From Actinoallomurus sp963850195 (lineage in GTDB: Bacteria; Actinomycetota; Actinomycetes; Streptosporangiales; Streptosporangiaceae), in assembly GCA_963850195.1 (NCBI GenBank), contig CAWKKD010000005.1:2418001-2482000 (forward strand): a stretch of DNA of 64,000 bases, given 5' to 3'. Under the pieces are notes generated by a model, which was given only the letters and a program-made list of their open reading frames with translations, was not told the origin of the DNA and made no database searches. Position 1 is the stretch's first letter, and each line of letters starts with the position of its first letter. Shown piece by piece: positions 1 through 7,208 of this stretch. The position numbers and the translations under genes were made by a program.

Positions 1-124
1 CGGGTGCGGCGGCCGAGGCGGGCGGCGCGAAGCCCGCCAGCGAGAGAAGGGCGACGGCCGCCGCCGTGGCCGTACGCCTCCTGAGCGGGACCGGCACCGG
101 GTCGTCCTCGAATCCCTGCGGCAT
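1..124 (-). CDS. N-terminus of a secreted protein (runs off the window)
   Basis: Reading leftward from an ATG at 124-122, the first 41 residues are a short acidic stretch, then RRR, a hydrophobic core (AAAVALLSLAGFA) and an AxA-type end (PASAAA). This is a typical Sec signal peptide. An AAAGGGA ribosome site lies about 8 nt upstream. The rest of the gene is outside the window, so the mature protein cannot be identified. Confidence 0.6.
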   Translation of the reverse strand, partial: MPQGFEDDPVPVPLRRRTATAAAVALLSLAGFAPPASAAAP

Positions 125-244
125 GCGCGGTCCCTTTCTGCATGAACCAGACGAATTACGGCGGCGTAATCGTCATGGCTCATGGACCGGCTGACAACGG
201 CCGGACGGCGTCCGGAACCGGTCTCGTTCCGCCCTCGGCCCTGC

Positions 245-769
245 CTAGGTCGCGTCGTGAAAAACTAGGCCGAGCGCGTGTCGCCGGCCCGACCGGATCA
301 CCGAGACACCGTGGCGTACCGGCGCGGCGGACCAGCCGCGTGCCGAGCGCACCGGCCGGTCCCGCGTCGTGAACACCAGCCCGTACCCGTACGGGATCAG
401 CGTCGACGTGCCGCGCGACTGCGCGCGTGGCCGCTGCTCGACGAGCAGGAACTCCCCGCCCGTGTGGTCCACCCCCGGCTCACTCAGGTTGACCACGACC
501 TGCAGCGGAAAGACCTTGTCGCCGTACAGGTCGCGGTGCAGGGCGTTCCAGTCGCCCTCGTCGTAGCGCAGCATGAGCGGCGTCGGCCGGGTCTGCCCCG
601 CCTCGTGACAGACCTTCAGCCATTCGCCGAGGGTGTCGGGCCATTCGGCGTCGCGGCCGAGCCGGACGTACCAGTCACGCGCGATCGGCAGCAGCGCGCA
701 GCCGTGGGCGTCGAGGTCGCGCGCCACCGCCGCCCAGTCGGCGGCGGCCACGCGCTCCTCCCACGTCAT
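245..769 (-). CDS. 2OG-Fe(II) oxygenase family protein, third gene of a repair-type operon
   Basis: 174 residues. A 2-oxoglutarate/Fe(II) dioxygenase fold is indicated by HRD (H78, D80) as the first two iron ligands, a GGEF turn near 104-107, and a distal RHG with H153 followed by SGRRHALGLVFHDA, where an Arg is expected to bind 2-oxoglutarate. The start ATG overlaps the stop of the upstream methyltransferase gene (ATGA), so the two are translationally coupled. It closes a three-gene operon with a sigma factor and an O6-alkylguanine methyltransferase. The context suggests a role in alkylation damage, as for AlkB, but the protein is not a close AlkB match and the substrate is unknown. Confidence 0.82.
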   Translation of the reverse strand: MTWEERVAAADWAAVARDLDAHGCALLPIARDWYVRLGRDAEWPDTLGEWLKVCHEAGQTRPTPLMLRYDEGDWNALHRDLYGDKVFPLQVVVNLSEPGVDHTGGEFLLVEQRPRAQSRGTSTLIPYGYGLVFTTRDRPVRSARGWSAAPVRHGVSVIRSGRRHALGLVFHDAT

Positions 770-1362
770 GCCGCACGCTCCAGGGTGAGCAGGGTGCGCT
801 TGGCCTCCGGGCCGCCGAGGTAGCCGCCCGGCGAACCGTCCGAGCGCACCACCCGATGGCACGGCACGACGACCGGCAGCGGGTTCGTCGCGCACGCGGT
901 ACCGACCGCGCGTACCGCCCTCGGGCTCCCCGCGGCCGCCGCGACCTGCGCGTAGCTCTCCGTACGCCCGTAGCCGATCAGCGACAGGTGCGTGAGCACC
1001 GCGCGCCGGAACCCCGCCGAAAGCCGCAGGTCCAGCGGCACCTCGAACGCCCGGCGCCGGCCCGCGAAGTACTCCTCGAGCTCCCTCGCGACCGCGTCCA
1101 GCCGCCCCGGCGCCCGGAGGATGCGCGGGCTCACCTTGGCCGCCAGCGACTCCAGGACCTGGTCGTGCCCCTCGACGTCGTACGCGACCCGGACCAGGCC
1201 CTGCCCGGTCGCGGCGAGCAGCAGCACGCCGACGGGCGTGTCGACCGTACGGTAGGCGACGTCGAGCACCCCCTCCGCGTCGGCCGCGGCCACCAGCCAC
1301 GCGTGCAGCCGCGTGTTGGCCTCCTCGTCGATCTCCGGCAGCGGGTCGAACGGCTCGTTCAT
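766..1362 (-). CDS. ogt: Methylated-DNA--[protein]-cysteine S-methyltransferase
   Basis: 198 residues. It transfers alkyl groups from O6-alkylguanine in DNA to its own cysteine, a suicide repair reaction. The active site PCHRV is at 167-171 (C168), followed by the conserved GGYxGG loop (SPGGYLGGPEAK). The helix-turn-helix lies upstream (YAQVAAAAGSPRAVRAVG). The N-terminal roughly 85 residues are the usual non-catalytic domain. The ATG start is preceded by GAGAGGAG and overlaps the stop of the sigma-factor gene by 4 nt. The downstream dioxygenase overlaps in the same way. Confidence 0.93.
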   Translation of the reverse strand: MNEPFDPLPEIDEEANTRLHAWLVAAADAEGVLDVAYRTVDTPVGVLLLAATGQGLVRVAYDVEGHDQVLESLAAKVSPRILRAPGRLDAVARELEEYFAGRRRAFEVPLDLRLSAGFRRAVLTHLSLIGYGRTESYAQVAAAAGSPRAVRAVGTACATNPLPVVVPCHRVVRSDGSPGGYLGGPEAKRTLLTLERAA

Positions 1363-1823
1363 CGGCTTACTCCTCTCTTGCGCAGCGCCGCGATCCCGTC
1401 GGCGGCGGCCCGCCGCGCGGCGTCCGCAGTGCCTCCGGTGATGGCGGCGATGTCCTTGTAGGCCAGCCCGGCCAGGTGGTGGTAGGCGAGCACGGTCCGC
1501 TGCCGATGCGGCAGGGCCTTCAACGCCTCCCAGAGGTCGCCGTGCCAGTCCTCCTGGCGGTACGGGCGTTCCGGCGGCTCGTCCATCGCGATCGGCCGGC
1601 GCGCCTCCGCCCGCTTCGCGTCGATCGCCTTCCGGTGCGCGATCGTCACCAGCCACGCCTCGACGTTGGCGCCCTCGTCCAGATCCGGATAGGCCCGCAA
1701 CGCCGAAAGGAACGTCTCCGACCAGGCGTCCTCGGCGTCCACCGGCCCGAGCACGGCCCGGCACACCCGCAGGACCACCGGCCCGTACTCCGCGACGATC
1801 TGTTCGAACGGCTTCATGCTCAC
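1359..1823 (-). CDS. Small RNA polymerase sigma-70 family factor (ECF-like)
   Basis: 154 residues. Region 2 is seen as DAEDAWSETFLSALRAYPDL with the downstream AWLVTIAHRKAIDAKRA, and region 4 as LPHRQRTVLAYHHLAGLAYKDIAAITGGT, a helix-turn-helix. The start is a GTG at 1823, two codons before an ATG at 1817 that is also usable. No anti-sigma gene is adjacent. Co-transcription with a methyltransferase and a 2OG oxygenase suggests it senses or drives an alkylation response, but this is inferred from gene order only. Confidence 0.85.
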   Translation of the reverse strand: MSMKPFEQIVAEYGPVVLRVCRAVLGPVDAEDAWSETFLSALRAYPDLDEGANVEAWLVTIAHRKAIDAKRAEARRPIAMDEPPERPYRQEDWHGDLWEALKALPHRQRTVLAYHHLAGLAYKDIAAITGGTADAARRAAADGIAALRKRGVSR

Positions 1824-1885
1824 ACCAGGTAGACGTACGGCCGACCCGGAACGTGAGATCCGAACTGTCGGTGGTCCGGGGTTGG

Positions 1886-2323
1886 ATGCGGGACATGGAA
1901 GGACCGTTCTGGGACATGCTCGCCGGCCGGGTTCCGCCCCCGGCCGCCGCCGTCACGCTCGGCTGGGAGCTCATCAAGGTCGACCCCGACGCGGGCACCA
2001 TCGAGGTGGCCTTCACCGCTCATGCCGGCTTCCTCAACCCCGTCGGCGTCGTCCAGGGCGGCTTCCTGGCCGCGATGCTCGACGACACCCTCGGCCCGGC
2101 GTTGGTCGCCACCCTGCCTGCGGGCAGTTTCGCCCCGACCCTCGACCTGCACGTGCAGTACCTCCGCCCCGCCCTGCCCGGCCGCCTCACCGGCCATGGC
2201 CGCGTTGTACAGAAGGGCCGGCGGATCTGCTTCCTGTCCGGCGAGCTCCTGGACGCCGACGACCAGGTCCTGGCCGTAGCGACCGCCACCGCCCAGATCC
2301 AGACCCTCCCCACCACATCCTGA
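1886..2323 (+). CDS. PaaI-family hotdog thioesterase
   Basis: About 145 residues from the ATG at 1886; an in-frame GTG at 1853 would add 11 residues. It has the hotdog core with the PaaI signature GFLNPVGVVQGGFLAAMLDD, where the G-V-V-Q-G-G and the acidic D of the helix form the thioesterase site, then the strand LDLHVQYLRPALPGRLTGHG. It probably hydrolyses an acyl-CoA; the substrate cannot be read. It diverges from the sigma-factor operon, and the short gap must hold both promoters. Confidence 0.85.
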   Translation: MRDMEGPFWDMLAGRVPPPAAAVTLGWELIKVDPDAGTIEVAFTAHAGFLNPVGVVQGGFLAAMLDDTLGPALVATLPAGSFAPTLDLHVQYLRPALPGRLTGHGRVVQKGRRICFLSGELLDADDQVLAVATATAQIQTLPTTS

Positions 2324-2348
2324 CCGCACGCGGACCGGGCTGTGCCGG

Positions 2349-2816
2349 TCAGTCGAAGGTCTTCACCAGCGGGTACTCGCCCTCGGGAGCGGGCTCGCCG
2401 ACATATCCGTGTCGGTGGTAGAGCGCGACCGCGGGTTCGTTGCCGGCCATCACAGCGAGCCGCATCCCCTTGGCCCCCGAACGCCGAGCCCAGCCTTCGA
2501 CCGCGCGCATCAGCCGGTCACCGACTCCCTGGCCCCGCGCCCCGGGCCCGACCCACATCGAGATCAGCTCCACCAGCCCGTCCGCGTTCGCCGGCAGGCC
2601 ACTCACCATCCCGACCGGCCGACCGTCGAACACCGCGGCGAGGTTGTACGACCCGGGGATCCCCAGCCGGGCCCGCCACCGCTCCTCCCGATCGCCGTCC
2701 CCCTGCCAGTCCGCAAGCCGCGCCGAGAACGCGTCCGGCGCCTCCATCAACGCGGCGAGCCTCAACTCCCGCCAGATCGCCCACTCATCGGGCGTCAGCA
2801 CACACAACTCGATCAC
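2349..2816 (-). CDS. GNAT family N-acetyltransferase
   Basis: 155 residues from a GTG at 2816, with a GGGGAGGG ribosome site about 13 nt upstream. The acetyl-CoA loop is VGPGARGQGVGDRLM (R/Q-x-x-G-x-G/A), followed by LAVMAGNEPAVALYHRHGYV, the typical motif A/B end of the fold. The acceptor is unknown. It is divergent from the NTF2-like gene, and the shared 70-bp gap holds both promoters. Confidence 0.87.
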   Translation of the reverse strand: MIELCVLTPDEWAIWRELRLAALMEAPDAFSARLADWQGDGDREERWRARLGIPGSYNLAAVFDGRPVGMVSGLPANADGLVELISMWVGPGARGQGVGDRLMRAVEGWARRSGAKGMRLAVMAGNEPAVALYHRHGYVGEPAPEGEYPLVKTFD

Positions 2817-2886
2817 AGTGACGAGGCTGCCCTCCCCGCCGAACCGGCCGCAACGCATTTCCACGCTCGCGGATACTCTCCGAAGC

Positions 2887-3300
2887 GTGGAGTCCCACAG
2901 GCTGCCCCCCGTCGCCGCGGTCATCGGCTTCATCGACCGCATCAACCGAGGAGACATCACCGGCCTCGGCCGGCTGATGACCGAAGACCACGAACTCCGC
3001 GTCTTCGACGAACTCCCACTGACCGGCCGAACCCCCAACATCTCCGGCTGGCAGGGCTACGCCGACGCCTACCCGGACTACGTGATCCATCCCCACCAGA
3101 TCACCGATCACAACACCCGCGTGGCGGTACTGGGCCACACCTCGGGCTCCCACCTCGGCCTCCCCGACGCCGAGGAACGCGCCCACACCCTCATCTGGCT
3201 CGCCGAAGTAACCCACGGCGCCCTACGCCTGTGGCAACTCGTCCCCGACACCCCGGCCAACCGCGAGACCTACGGGCTCAGCCCCTCGAAGCGCGCGTAA
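2887..3300 (+). CDS. Nuclear transport factor 2 / SnoaL-like protein
   Basis: 137 residues from a GTG at 2887. The cone-shaped NTF2-like fold is suggested by an N-terminal helix (VIGFIDRINRGDITGLGRLM), TEDHELRVF, an asparagine/glycine turn and a C-terminal sheet ending HGALRLWQLVPDT. These domains serve as small-ligand enzymes or binding proteins, and no catalytic role can be assigned here. No ribosome site is evident before the start, so it may be translated from a leaderless or weakly led mRNA. Confidence 0.7.
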   Translation: MESHRLPPVAAVIGFIDRINRGDITGLGRLMTEDHELRVFDELPLTGRTPNISGWQGYADAYPDYVIHPHQITDHNTRVAVLGHTSGSHLGLPDAEERAHTLIWLAEVTHGALRLWQLVPDTPANRETYGLSPSKRA

Positions 3301-3783
3301 TTCGCCTGGGCTCTCGGTCGGGCGTCTGGGTTCGGCGCTACCCGGGCGAGAAATCGGTTTCTTGGTCTGGCGGGTGGCGGACGGACTTTGGTCGGCGCAT
3401 TGACTTGCGACTTTGTGACGTTCTCGGCTCGACGGGGGCGCCGGACTGGTGTCGAGAGTTGGGTCGCGGCGAGCAAAGGGCGTTAACAAGGCACTTTGTA
3501 TCGCCGACCGCCCCTCGCGTGCCCGCTTTCGGTCGTCCCTAATGGTGAAGTATTGCCGGGCCGCGCGGGCGGTCGTAACTTTCATTTCCTCACGGTCAAG
3601 CACGTGTAAGAAAGCTCCTGAGGAGGTCGTCCGTCGCCGGTGTGCGCCGGGTGATCACCATGAGCCGTCAGCGGTGCGCCGGACCCTCGACCGGGGACGG
3701 GCCGCTCGCGAGCAGCGTCGTGCCCGTGCCGCGACCGTGATCAGAACTATTCCGAAAAGGCTCCGAGTAAAGGCAGGAACGAA
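3301..3783. other. 483-bp stretch with no recognisable gene
   Basis: Codon-position bias is lost and the GC content is locally lower (for example 3400-3430 and 3540-3610). Open frames here have no family resemblance. The right end should carry the promoter and leader of the secreted-protein gene at 3784. I saw no convincing riboswitch or terminator. Confidence 0.5.
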
Positions 3784-4086
3784 ATGTCGAATCGTCGCGG
3801 ATTGACCCTCGGCGTCGCGATGAGCGCCACGCTCGCGATCAGTGCGCTCTCCGCCGCACCGGCCATGGCCTCGTCCTCGTCCATACACCCGAACCTCGGC
3901 CGCCGCACCGTGTGCGCCCAGACCCTCGGCGTGCGCCACACGCCGGGGGGCGACCCCTTCGACTACCTCACCGCTGGCGAGTCCTTCGACGAAGAGAGCA
4001 AGGACGCCTCCGGCAACTGGGCCTACGGCGCCGCGTACGGCCACGTCAACGCGTACGGCCGGGTCCTGGCGAACTACTTCTGCTGA
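3784..4086 (+). CDS. Small secreted protein of unknown function
   Basis: 100 residues: a Sec signal peptide (SNRRGLTLGVAMSATLAISA, cleavage after PAMA-S) and a mature domain of about 70 residues containing CAQTLGVRHTPGG and ending GRVLANYFC, with two cysteines that could form a disulfide. The spacing of Val/Arg/Thr turns and Ala-Tyr-Gly repeats is reminiscent of small SH3-like secreted actinobacterial proteins, but I do not assign a family. An AGGCAGGAA ribosome site precedes the ATG. Confidence 0.75.
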   Translation: MSNRRGLTLGVAMSATLAISALSAAPAMASSSSIHPNLGRRTVCAQTLGVRHTPGGDPFDYLTAGESFDEESKDASGNWAYGAAYGHVNAYGRVLANYFC

Positions 4087-4174
4087 TCCGACACGCGGAC
4101 CATCGCGGGTGGTCCTCCTCGCCCCAGGCAGGAACCGCCCGCGAACGTCCGTCAGACGAACGAGTCGCCTCGCT

Positions 4175-5482
4175 CTACGGCCCCAGGGCCAGCGTGGCGA
4201 GGTGGCGGGCTATGCCGTTGGTGTCGGTGACCTGCACGTTGCTGAGCACGACGACCTCGATGTCGTCGCCCGGCAGGTACATGTTGCTCGCGGCGTAGCC
4301 CTGGAGAAGACCCGGATGGTAGATGAGGCGGTGCCCCTCGAGCAGGTCGCGGATCCAGCCGAAGGCGTACGTGCGCCCCGGCAGGTGGAGGCAGCCGCCG
4401 GGCGGGCACAGCGCCTGTGGCGTGAACGCGAGCCTGGCGGTGGCGGGTGGTGCGACCAGGTACGCGCCGAACGACCGGTCCCAGCGGGCGATGTCGTCAA
4501 CGTTCGAGAAGATACCGGTCGCGGAGAACGCCTGAGAGCCGTTGGTGGGCGGGGCAGGCGACCCCAGCGTGTAGTAGGCCTTCGCGAATCCGGGTGGCGG
4601 CTGTCCACGGCTGTAGCCGGTGTTGGGAAGGTTCAGCGGGCCGGCGATCTCGTTGTGCAGTACCGCGCCGTACCCCTGGTGTGTCACCGACTCGATGATC
4701 GCGCCGGCCAGGACGAAGCCGGCATTGGTGTAGCTCCAGCCGGTGCCGGGCGGGAACAGCAGTGGCAGGTTGATGAACCGCTGGATGATCGCCTGGGTCG
4801 TGGTCGGCTGCGAGAGCAGGACGTAGAAGTCGGGCAGGTTCTGGGTATCGACGAGGCCCGAGGTGTGGGTGACGGTCTGGCGGAGCGTGATGGGCCGCCA
4901 CGCCTTTGGGCAGGCCTTGATGAATCTCGGGATGAGGTACGGGCAGATCGGGTCGTCCAGGCGAACTCCACAGGAGCGCAGCTTCAGCAGGAGCATCGCG
5001 GTGAACTGCTTGGTGACCGAGGCGAGCCGGAAGATCGTGTCCGGACGGAGGGGAATGTGGTTCTCCTCGTCGGCCTCGCCGGCGGCGAAACGCGCCAGCA
5101 CCTGCCCGCGCCGTATCACCTTCACCGATCCGGTGAACCCTTGCGCGGCCAGACCCGTCAGGTACGCCTGCATCGCCGCGGCGGTCGGATCACCCGGCGG
5201 TGCCGGTGTGGTGGGCAGCGGGCCGCTGGTGGCGGCGGTGCTGTTTTCTGAGCACAGCTGTTTCGCGTCGCTGAGGTTGACGTTGCCGTTTCGGATTCTG
5301 CCGACGACACGTCCCCGATGATGGTCACGATTGACGTTGTGGCTGCTCGATCCGCCACTGCCATCGTCGGAAACGACCTTTTCCGCAGCACCGGCAGGAA
5401 CAGCAGCGCATGCGGCGAATACCACGCATCCGGCGAAAAACGACCTGGACGCGGCAATCACCGCGTTATTCGGAACTCTCAT
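4175..5482 (-). CDS. Secreted serine hydrolase, class C beta-lactamase / D-Ala-D-Ala carboxypeptidase fold
   Basis: 435 residues. A signal peptide (residues 1-33, ending AGAAEK) precedes a Ser/Gly/His/Asn-rich linker (about 38-90). The penicillin-binding fold follows, with S-x-x-K as SVTK (S155, K158), Y-x-N as YTN (Y251, N253) and a C-terminal HPG near 388 in place of KTG. This triad is typical of esterase/peptidase members of MEROPS S12. The protein acts outside the membrane; its substrate may be a cell-wall peptide or an ester. Several cysteines (for example in SCGV, PICPY, CPPGGC) suggest disulfides. The gene is transcribed alone. Confidence 0.87.
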   Translation of the reverse strand: MRVPNNAVIAASRSFFAGCVVFAACAAVPAGAAEKVVSDDGSGGSSSHNVNRDHHRGRVVGRIRNGNVNLSDAKQLCSENSTAATSGPLPTTPAPPGDPTAAAMQAYLTGLAAQGFTGSVKVIRRGQVLARFAAGEADEENHIPLRPDTIFRLASVTKQFTAMLLLKLRSCGVRLDDPICPYLIPRFIKACPKAWRPITLRQTVTHTSGLVDTQNLPDFYVLLSQPTTTQAIIQRFINLPLLFPPGTGWSYTNAGFVLAGAIIESVTHQGYGAVLHNEIAGPLNLPNTGYSRGQPPPGFAKAYYTLGSPAPPTNGSQAFSATGIFSNVDDIARWDRSFGAYLVAPPATARLAFTPQALCPPGGCLHLPGRTYAFGWIRDLLEGHRLIYHPGLLQGYAASNMYLPGDDIEVVVLSNVQVTDTNGIARHLATLALGP

Positions 5483-5605
5483 TGAGGACTCGCCATCTGA
5501 CGTTATTCCGCATGATCGCTGACCTCGTCCCCTGGGCCAACTCCGGCGAAACCGCGAGATGTGATCCTTGGCGTCGAGCCGACGCTCCCGGCGGAGACCC
5601 TTTAG

Positions 5606-6202
5606 TCAAACGCGGGTCCACGGGATCAGTGCCGGTACTCGGGCGCGGTACGTCTCGTACGCGGCGCCGAACCGACCGGCCATCATGCGGTCCTCGGTAC
5701 GGACGCGGTGCAGCAGCCACGGGGTGACGGCCGCCAGGACGACGATCCAGACGCCGAACCCGCAGGCCAGCGTGCCGCCGATGATCAGGCCCAGGAGGCC
5801 GGTGTAGATAGGGTGGCGGACCAGCCGGTAGGGGCCGTCGGTGCGGAGTTCGTGGTGGTCGTGGACCACCGGGATGCTGGCCCACATGGTGCCCAGGACC
5901 CAACGGGCCCACAGCAGCAGGGCGGTGGAGGCGACGGCGAGCAGGGCTCCCAGGAGCGCGAGCTCAGGCTGCCAGAACCGCAGATGGCGCCAGAAGGACC
6001 GCGGCGAGTGTTCGACCGCCTTGGAGAGCAAGTAAGCGGCTGCGATCAGCGGAATCGTACGGGGCAGGGTGCGGCGCAGGCCACGGCCGAAGCCGGCCTG
6101 GCTCTTCACGCCGAAGTAGACCGCTCCCACGCTCCAGGCCACAAAGAAGATCAGGAAGCAGACGGCGATGAGAGCGACCAGCGCGGTGTGCAGAGGGCTC
6201 AT
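5606..6202 (-). CDS. Isoprenylcysteine carboxyl methyltransferase (ICMT)-like membrane protein
   Basis: 198 residues, with about five membrane segments (5-30, 48-64, 78-100, 135-160 and the adjoining hairpin). The C-terminal SAM-binding signature of the ICMT/PEMT family is clear: RTDGPYRLVRHPIYTG, then E-D-x-x-x with RFGAAYETYRARVPALIPW. Bacterial members methylate diverse small or lipid substrates, and the acceptor here is unknown. The ATG at 6202 is the only sensible start. Confidence 0.87.
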   Translation of the reverse strand: MSPLHTALVALIAVCFLIFFVAWSVGAVYFGVKSQAGFGRGLRRTLPRTIPLIAAAYLLSKAVEHSPRSFWRHLRFWQPELALLGALLAVASTALLLWARWVLGTMWASIPVVHDHHELRTDGPYRLVRHPIYTGLLGLIIGGTLACGFGVWIVVLAAVTPWLLHRVRTEDRMMAGRFGAAYETYRARVPALIPWTRV

Positions 6203-6274
6203 GGCCCAAGACTGCTCCGCGCCGGGAGTGGATCACCACCACCTACGGGCTGAATCAGGGACTCCACCCAGTGT

Positions 6275-6643
6275 CTAAGCAGGCCGGCCGTTCACCTCGA
6301 GGGTCACGTCCGGGTTCTCGCTCCAGAAGGCGAGGAGGCCGGCGACCTGCTCGACTCTGGGGAAGGGCTCGGGGTAGGACCAGACCGCGTCCTCCGTCAC
6401 ACCCGCGCCGGTGTCGACCGACCAGTAGACGGCATCGCCCTTGAACGGGCAGTGCGACGTCGTCGCCGTCGACCTGAGCAGATCCATTTTCACGTCCGCC
6501 GGTGGCAGGTAGTAGCGGGGCGGGCAGCCTGTCTCGGTGAGCACGAGCGGCCGGGACGACGTGGCGACGACCACTTCCTTGACCCGCACCACGACCTGGT
6601 CCGATCCAGGCGTGACCTCGATGTCATGTCCTCGTGTCTTCAT
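6275..6643 (-). CDS. DUF427 domain-containing protein
   Basis: 122 residues matching the DUF427 pattern throughout: VTETGCPPRYYLPPADVKMD, THCPFKGDAVYWSV-type (SHCPFKGDAVYWSV), and DAVWSYPEPFP. The fold is a small beta-rich domain of unknown biochemical role that is common in actinobacteria. It stands alone and diverges from the monooxygenase at 6734. Confidence 0.9.
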   Translation of the reverse strand: MKTRGHDIEVTPGSDQVVVRVKEVVVATSSRPLVLTETGCPPRYYLPPADVKMDLLRSTATTSHCPFKGDAVYWSVDTGAGVTEDAVWSYPEPFPRVEQVAGLLAFWSENPDVTLEVNGRPA

Positions 6644-6733
6644 ACTTCGATCTCATCAGACGTCCACCGGAATCGCCAGCCGTGAGGTCTGGGATGGTTG
6701 GCGGGTACGAGCCAGCCGATGAAGGAAGTGGCC

Positions 6734-7066
6734 ATGATCTTTATTACCGCCAAGTTCCGTATCCAGGCCGAGGACGCCGACCGGTGGCCGGAGATCTCCC
6801 GCGAGTTCACGGAGGCGACGCGTGGCGAGCCGGGCTGCTTGTGGTTCGACTGGTCGCGCAGCCTCGACGACCCGACCGTGTACGTCCTGGTCGAGGCGTT
6901 CCGGGACGACGAGGCGGGCGCCGCGCACGTACAGTCCGAGCATTTCAAGAACGCGCGGCGGACCCTGCCTCCGCACCTGGCCGAGACGCCGCGGATCCTG
7001 AACATGAAGCTGCCGCAGGACGACTGGTCCACTCTCGGCGAGATGGCCGTGCCGGACGGAGAATAG
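6734..7066 (+). CDS. Antibiotic biosynthesis monooxygenase (ABM) domain protein, quinol-monooxygenase-like
   Basis: 110 residues. The ABM dimeric ferredoxin-like fold is shown by FITAKFRIQAEDADRW, EPGCLWFDWSRSLDDPTVYVLVEAFRDDEAGAAH (E-P-G-C then an aromatic strand) and HVQSEHFKNARRTLPP. The ATG at 6734 is preceded by GAAGGAAG and is preferred to an in-frame GTG/ATG upstream. YgiN-type members oxidise quinols or aromatic compounds without cofactors; the substrate is not visible. Confidence 0.85.
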   Translation: MIFITAKFRIQAEDADRWPEISREFTEATRGEPGCLWFDWSRSLDDPTVYVLVEAFRDDEAGAAHVQSEHFKNARRTLPPHLAETPRILNMKLPQDDWSTLGEMAVPDGE

Positions 7067-7077
7067 CCCGAAAGGCC

Positions 7078-7132
7078 CCTATTTCGTACGTTTGAGTGAC
7101 GCCTTCCAAGGCGCCGTTTCACCGGAAATAGG
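7078..7132. repeat. Nested inverted repeat between ABM gene and kinase gene
   Basis: CCTATTTC (7078-7085) pairs with GAAATAGG (7125-7132), enclosing a second hairpin CGCCTT-CC-AAGGCG at 7100-7113. It directly follows the monooxygenase stop. It could be a terminator lacking a U-tract or a structured leader for the kinase mRNA. Confidence 0.5.
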
Positions 7133-7208
7133 AGTTGAAGCCCTGTAAGCCGACTAATCGCCTATCGTCGATCCGTTCATTGGCGGTGAAGGCGTTCGGG
7201 AGGTCTGG

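Noticed and set aside
3301..3783. Possible c-di-AMP riboswitch before the secreted-protein gene
   Set aside because: The location would fit a wall-protein gene, but I could not find the conserved ydaO-type sequence blocks.
3842..5251. A 469-codon forward open frame
   Set aside because: It runs antisense to the serine hydrolase and through the small secreted protein in another frame; low-complexity Arg/Gly/Val product.
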